Source: VFMC01 sp037131575
Lineage (GTDB): Bacteria > Actinomycetota > Acidimicrobiia > Acidimicrobiales > Ilumatobacteraceae
Assembly (NCBI GenBank): GCA_037131575.1
Contig: JBAXQV010000047.1
Coordinates: forward strand, 1 to 17,983
Direction: 5' to 3'
DNA length: 17,983 nucleotides
Both the position numbers and the translations under genes were made by a program. Under the pieces are notes generated by a model. The model had not been told where the DNA came from. It saw only the letters and a list, made by a program, of their open reading frames with translations, and ran no database searches. This document shows, piece by piece, positions 15,554-17,983 of the stretch (position 1 is the stretch's first letter; each line of letters starts with the position of its first letter).

Positions 15554-17035
15554 GTGACCATCGATCCGCGCACCCCCGTCCTCATCGGCTCCGGCCAATT
15601 TCTCCACCGTGCTCGCGGTGTCGATGATGCGCTCGAACCCGTTGCGCTGATGTGCGAAGCGATCGAACGGGCGGCCGCCGACGCCGGCCTCGATGGTGTG
15701 CCAACGGTCGATTCCATCCGGGTGGTGAGCCTGCTGAGCTGGCGTTATGGCAACCCGGCGCAGGTGATCGCGCAGCGGTTCGGGTTGTCGCCCCGCGAGA
15801 CGGCATACACCACCAACGGCGGCAACAGCCCGCAGAGTCTGGTGAACCTCACCGCCAACGAGATCCAGCGAGGCGACCTCGACATTGCGGTACTGACCGG
15901 TGGCGAGGCGTTCCGCACACGGATGAAGGCGCGCAAACAGGGTGTGGAACTGGCATGGGAGAAGGCTCCCGAGGACAGCACGCCCCGGTTGGTGGGCGAA
16001 GAGTTGGTCATGAACCATCCGGCCGAGATCGAACGGAAGATCGTGATGCCGGTGCAGGTGTACCCGATGTTCGAGACGGCCATTCGTTCAGCGGCCGGCC
16101 GCACCCCGCAGGCGCACCTCGAGCACATCAGCGAACTGTGGGCCCGATTCTCCGAAGTGGCCAGCCACAACCCGAACGCCTGGCTGCAGACCGCACTCAC
16201 CGCCGAGCAGATCCGCACACCCGGGCCCGACAACCGCATGGTCGGCTTGCCGTACCCCAAGTACATGAACTCGAACAACGACGTCGACATGGCGGCTGCG
16301 TTGATCATCTGCTCAGTCGAGAAGGCCCGCAGTCTTGGCATCTCCGAAGACCGCTGGGTGTTCGTGCACTCGGGCACCGACTGCCACGAGCACCAGTACA
16401 TCTCGAACCGGTGGTCGTTCTCCGAGACACCGGCCATCGCACTCGGCGGCAAGTTGGCACTCGAGTTGGCCAACAGCACCATCGACGACATCGACATCGT
16501 CGACCTGTACTCGTGCTTCCCCGCTGCCGTGCAGCTCGGCGCCCAGAGCCTGGGCCTGTCGCTCGATCGCCAACTCACCCGAACCGGCGGCCTCTCGTTC
16601 GCTGGTGGCCCATGGAACAACTATGTGATGCACGCCATCGCCACGGTCATGACCGACCTGCGCGAACAGCCCGGCGCCAAGGGTTTGGTGTGGGCCAACG
16701 GCGGCTACACCACCAAGCACGCGTTCGGCGTGTACTCCACCTCGCCGTCGGCCAACGGGTTCCGCCACGCGTACCCGCAAGACCAGATCGACGCCATGCC
16801 GCGACGCGAACTCGCTACCGGCGCCGATGCCGCGGGCGCCGCCACCATCGAGGCCTACACCGTCATGCATGGCCGCGACGGTGAGCCCGAGATGGCCATC
16901 GCCGCCTGCCTTCTGGCCGATGGTCGCCGCACGTGGGGAACCAACGCCGACGCTGGTGTTGCCGCAGCGATGTGCGACGGTGAATGGGTGGGCCGCACAG
17001 TCACCCTCGATGCCGAGGGTACGTTGCAGTCATGA
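15554..17035 (+). CDS. Thiolase-like protein with extra C-terminal domain, catalytic cysteine absent
   Basis: The 493-residue protein has the double thiolase fold, beginning PRTPVLIGSGQF, with the second half starting near SGTDCHEH (273-280). The usual CxSG nucleophile motif reads GNSP at 90-93, so Cys is Gly. The NEAF/HDCF position reads YSCF at 319-322. The GHP motif reads KHA at 388-390, keeping only His389. The final CxG motif is not found; instead about 70 residues with TIEAYTVMHG and EMAIAACLL form an added C-terminal domain. This agrees with the type 1 thiolase-like proteins of mycobacteria, which are often annotated as acetyl-CoA acetyltransferase. Without the nucleophile, ordinary thiolysis is unlikely; acyl-CoA binding or another reaction is possible. 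The start is GTG 15554; the stop overlaps the nucleoside hydrolase start as ATGA. Confidence 0.88.
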   Translation: MTIDPRTPVLIGSGQFLHRARGVDDALEPVALMCEAIERAAADAGLDGVPTVDSIRVVSLLSWRYGNPAQVIAQRFGLSPRETAYTTNGGNSPQSLVNLTANEIQRGDLDIAVLTGGEAFRTRMKARKQGVELAWEKAPEDSTPRLVGEELVMNHPAEIERKIVMPVQVYPMFETAIRSAAGRTPQAHLEHISELWARFSEVASHNPNAWLQTALTAEQIRTPGPDNRMVGLPYPKYMNSNNDVDMAAALIICSVEKARSLGISEDRWVFVHSGTDCHEHQYISNRWSFSETPAIALGGKLALELANSTIDDIDIVDLYSCFPAAVQLGAQSLGLSLDRQLTRTGGLSFAGGPWNNYVMHAIATVMTDLREQPGAKGLVWANGGYTTKHAFGVYSTSPSANGFRHAYPQDQIDAMPRRELATGADAAGAATIEAYTVMHGRDGEPEMAIAACLLADGRRTWGTNADAGVAAAMCDGEWVGRTVTLDAEGTLQS

Positions 17036-17967
17036 CCACGTCGTTGCCCTCGGTACTCGTCGACTGCGACCCGGGGCACGACGATGCCATCGCGTTGGTG
17101 CTTGCCGCACGCCACACCAACCTCCTCGGTATCACCACCGTGGCCGGGAACGCGCCGCTGTCACGCACCACACGCAATGCGCTCATCGTGCGCGACATGT
17201 TGGGTGTCGACGTGCCGGTGCACACCGGTGCCGAGCGCCCCTTCGTGGCCGAGCCGAAGCACGCCGACTACGTGCACGGCGAGAGCGGCATGGATGGCGC
17301 CGACCTGCCCGACCCCGTGCGCCCGCCCGACAGCACCGATGCCGTGGGGTTCATCATCGACACCTGCCGCGCCAATGAGGGCGTGTGGTTGGTGCCCACC
17401 GGGCCGCTCACCAACATCGCGCTGGCACTGCGCGCCGCACCCGACCTGGCCGACCGCATCTCCGGTATCTCGCTCATGGGTGGCGGCAGTTTCGGCAACC
17501 GCACCCCCGCTGCCGAGTTCAACATCTGGTGCGACCCCGAGGCCGCGGCCGTGGTGTTCGAGTACGGTCGTCGGCTCATCATGACGGGCCTCGACGTCAC
17601 CCACCAGTTCCAGGCCACCCCAGCCCGCGTCGACGCGGTGCGAGGTATCGGCGGTCGTTTCGCCACTGCGCTGGCCGACCTACTCGTGTTCTTCAGTGGC
17701 ACCTACACCACCCGCCACGAAGGCCTCGAAGGTGCACCGGTGCACGACCCGCTCGCCGTGCTCGCCATCACGCATCCGCAGTTGTTCACCTGGCGCGAAG
17801 CCCATGTACTGGTGGAGACGAGTGGTGTGCTCACCCGCGGTATGACCGTGGTCGACAACCGTGGGCTGTTCGAGCGCAAGGAACCCAACTGCACCCTCAC
17901 CACGGGTATCGACGCCGACGCCGGTTTCGCGCTGGTCAACGAAGCCATCACCCACTTCTCGCACTGA
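17032..17967 (+). CDS. Inosine-uridine-preferring nucleoside hydrolase family protein
   Basis: These enzymes hydrolyse the N-glycosidic bond of ribonucleosides to a free base and ribose for salvage, using a bound Ca2+. The 311-residue protein has the N-terminal DCDPGHDDA at 11-19, with Ca2+ ligands Asp13 and Asp18. VAGN lies at 37-40, VPTGPLTNIAL at 121-131 with Thr123, EFNIWCDPEAA at 162-172, and VHDPLAV at 237-243 with His238 (general-acid position of group I enzymes) and Asp239. All key residues are kept. I chose ATG 17032, which overlaps the upstream stop as ATGA and precedes the conserved motif. No signal peptide is seen, so it is cytosolic. Base preference is unknown. No terminator is visible in the last 16 bases. 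Confidence 0.94.
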   Translation: MTTSLPSVLVDCDPGHDDAIALVLAARHTNLLGITTVAGNAPLSRTTRNALIVRDMLGVDVPVHTGAERPFVAEPKHADYVHGESGMDGADLPDPVRPPDSTDAVGFIIDTCRANEGVWLVPTGPLTNIALALRAAPDLADRISGISLMGGGSFGNRTPAAEFNIWCDPEAAAVVFEYGRRLIMTGLDVTHQFQATPARVDAVRGIGGRFATALADLLVFFSGTYTTRHEGLEGAPVHDPLAVLAITHPQLFTWREAHVLVETSGVLTRGMTVVDNRGLFERKEPNCTLTTGIDADAGFALVNEAITHFSH

Positions 17968-17983
17968 CCCGCGCCACCCCACC

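Noticed and set aside
17968..17983. Terminator after the nucleoside hydrolase
   Set aside because: Only 16 C-rich bases remain in the window, with no inverted repeat.

Overview
The window is GC-rich bacterial DNA, densely coding, with frequent GTG starts. Its backbone is a complete F-type ATP synthase operon on the minus strand (12551 down to 4491). Just upstream on the same strand lie wecA, glyA and rpiB. The order glyA-wecA-atp resembles that of high-GC Actinomycetota. Here the two peripheral-stalk genes (b' and b) and delta are separate, whereas mycobacteria carry a b-delta fusion. I infer an actinobacterium outside the Mycobacteriales, possibly Acidimicrobiia. That placement rests on gene order and protein character only and is unverified.

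Layout. 1-1549 (minus): 5' part of an S9 prolyl-oligopeptidase-type serine peptidase, running off the left edge. 1633-2616 (plus): glpX, class II fructose-1,6-bisphosphatase. 2607-3659 and 3688-4467 (minus): an isopenicillin-N-synthase-like Fe(II)/2-oxoglutarate dioxygenase and an SDR oxidoreductase. 4491-12551 (minus): the atp operon in transcription order atpZ-like, atpI-like, a, c, b', b, delta, alpha, gamma, beta, epsilon, tightly packed with several ATGA overlaps. 12649-13764 (minus): wecA-type glycosyl-1-phosphate transferase. 13798-15045: glyA. 15048-15494: rpiB. 15554-17967 (plus): a thiolase-like protein lacking the nucleophilic cysteine, coupled by an ATGA overlap to a nucleoside hydrolase. 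No intergenic stretch exceeds 100 bp. I found no tRNA, rRNA, CRISPR array, insertion sequence or convincing hairpin terminator.

How the genes fit together. The atp genes encode a complete proton-type F1Fo synthase with two small membrane proteins (AtpZ/AtpI type) at the front. rpiB, glyA and wecA supply pentose phosphate interconversion, one-carbon/serine metabolism and the first lipid-linked step of cell-envelope polymer synthesis. glpX serves gluconeogenesis. The thiolase-like/nucleoside-hydrolase pair and the SDR/dioxygenase pair are accessory.

The most notable signal is regulatory. Seven starts outside the atp operon and outside translationally coupled positions have a TANNNT hexamer ending 6-8 nt before the start codon, mostly GTG. 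This is the geometry of a -10 element driving a leaderless mRNA. None of the internal atp starts shows it. I did not find a clearly undescribed multi-gene system; most of the window is conserved housekeeping DNA.
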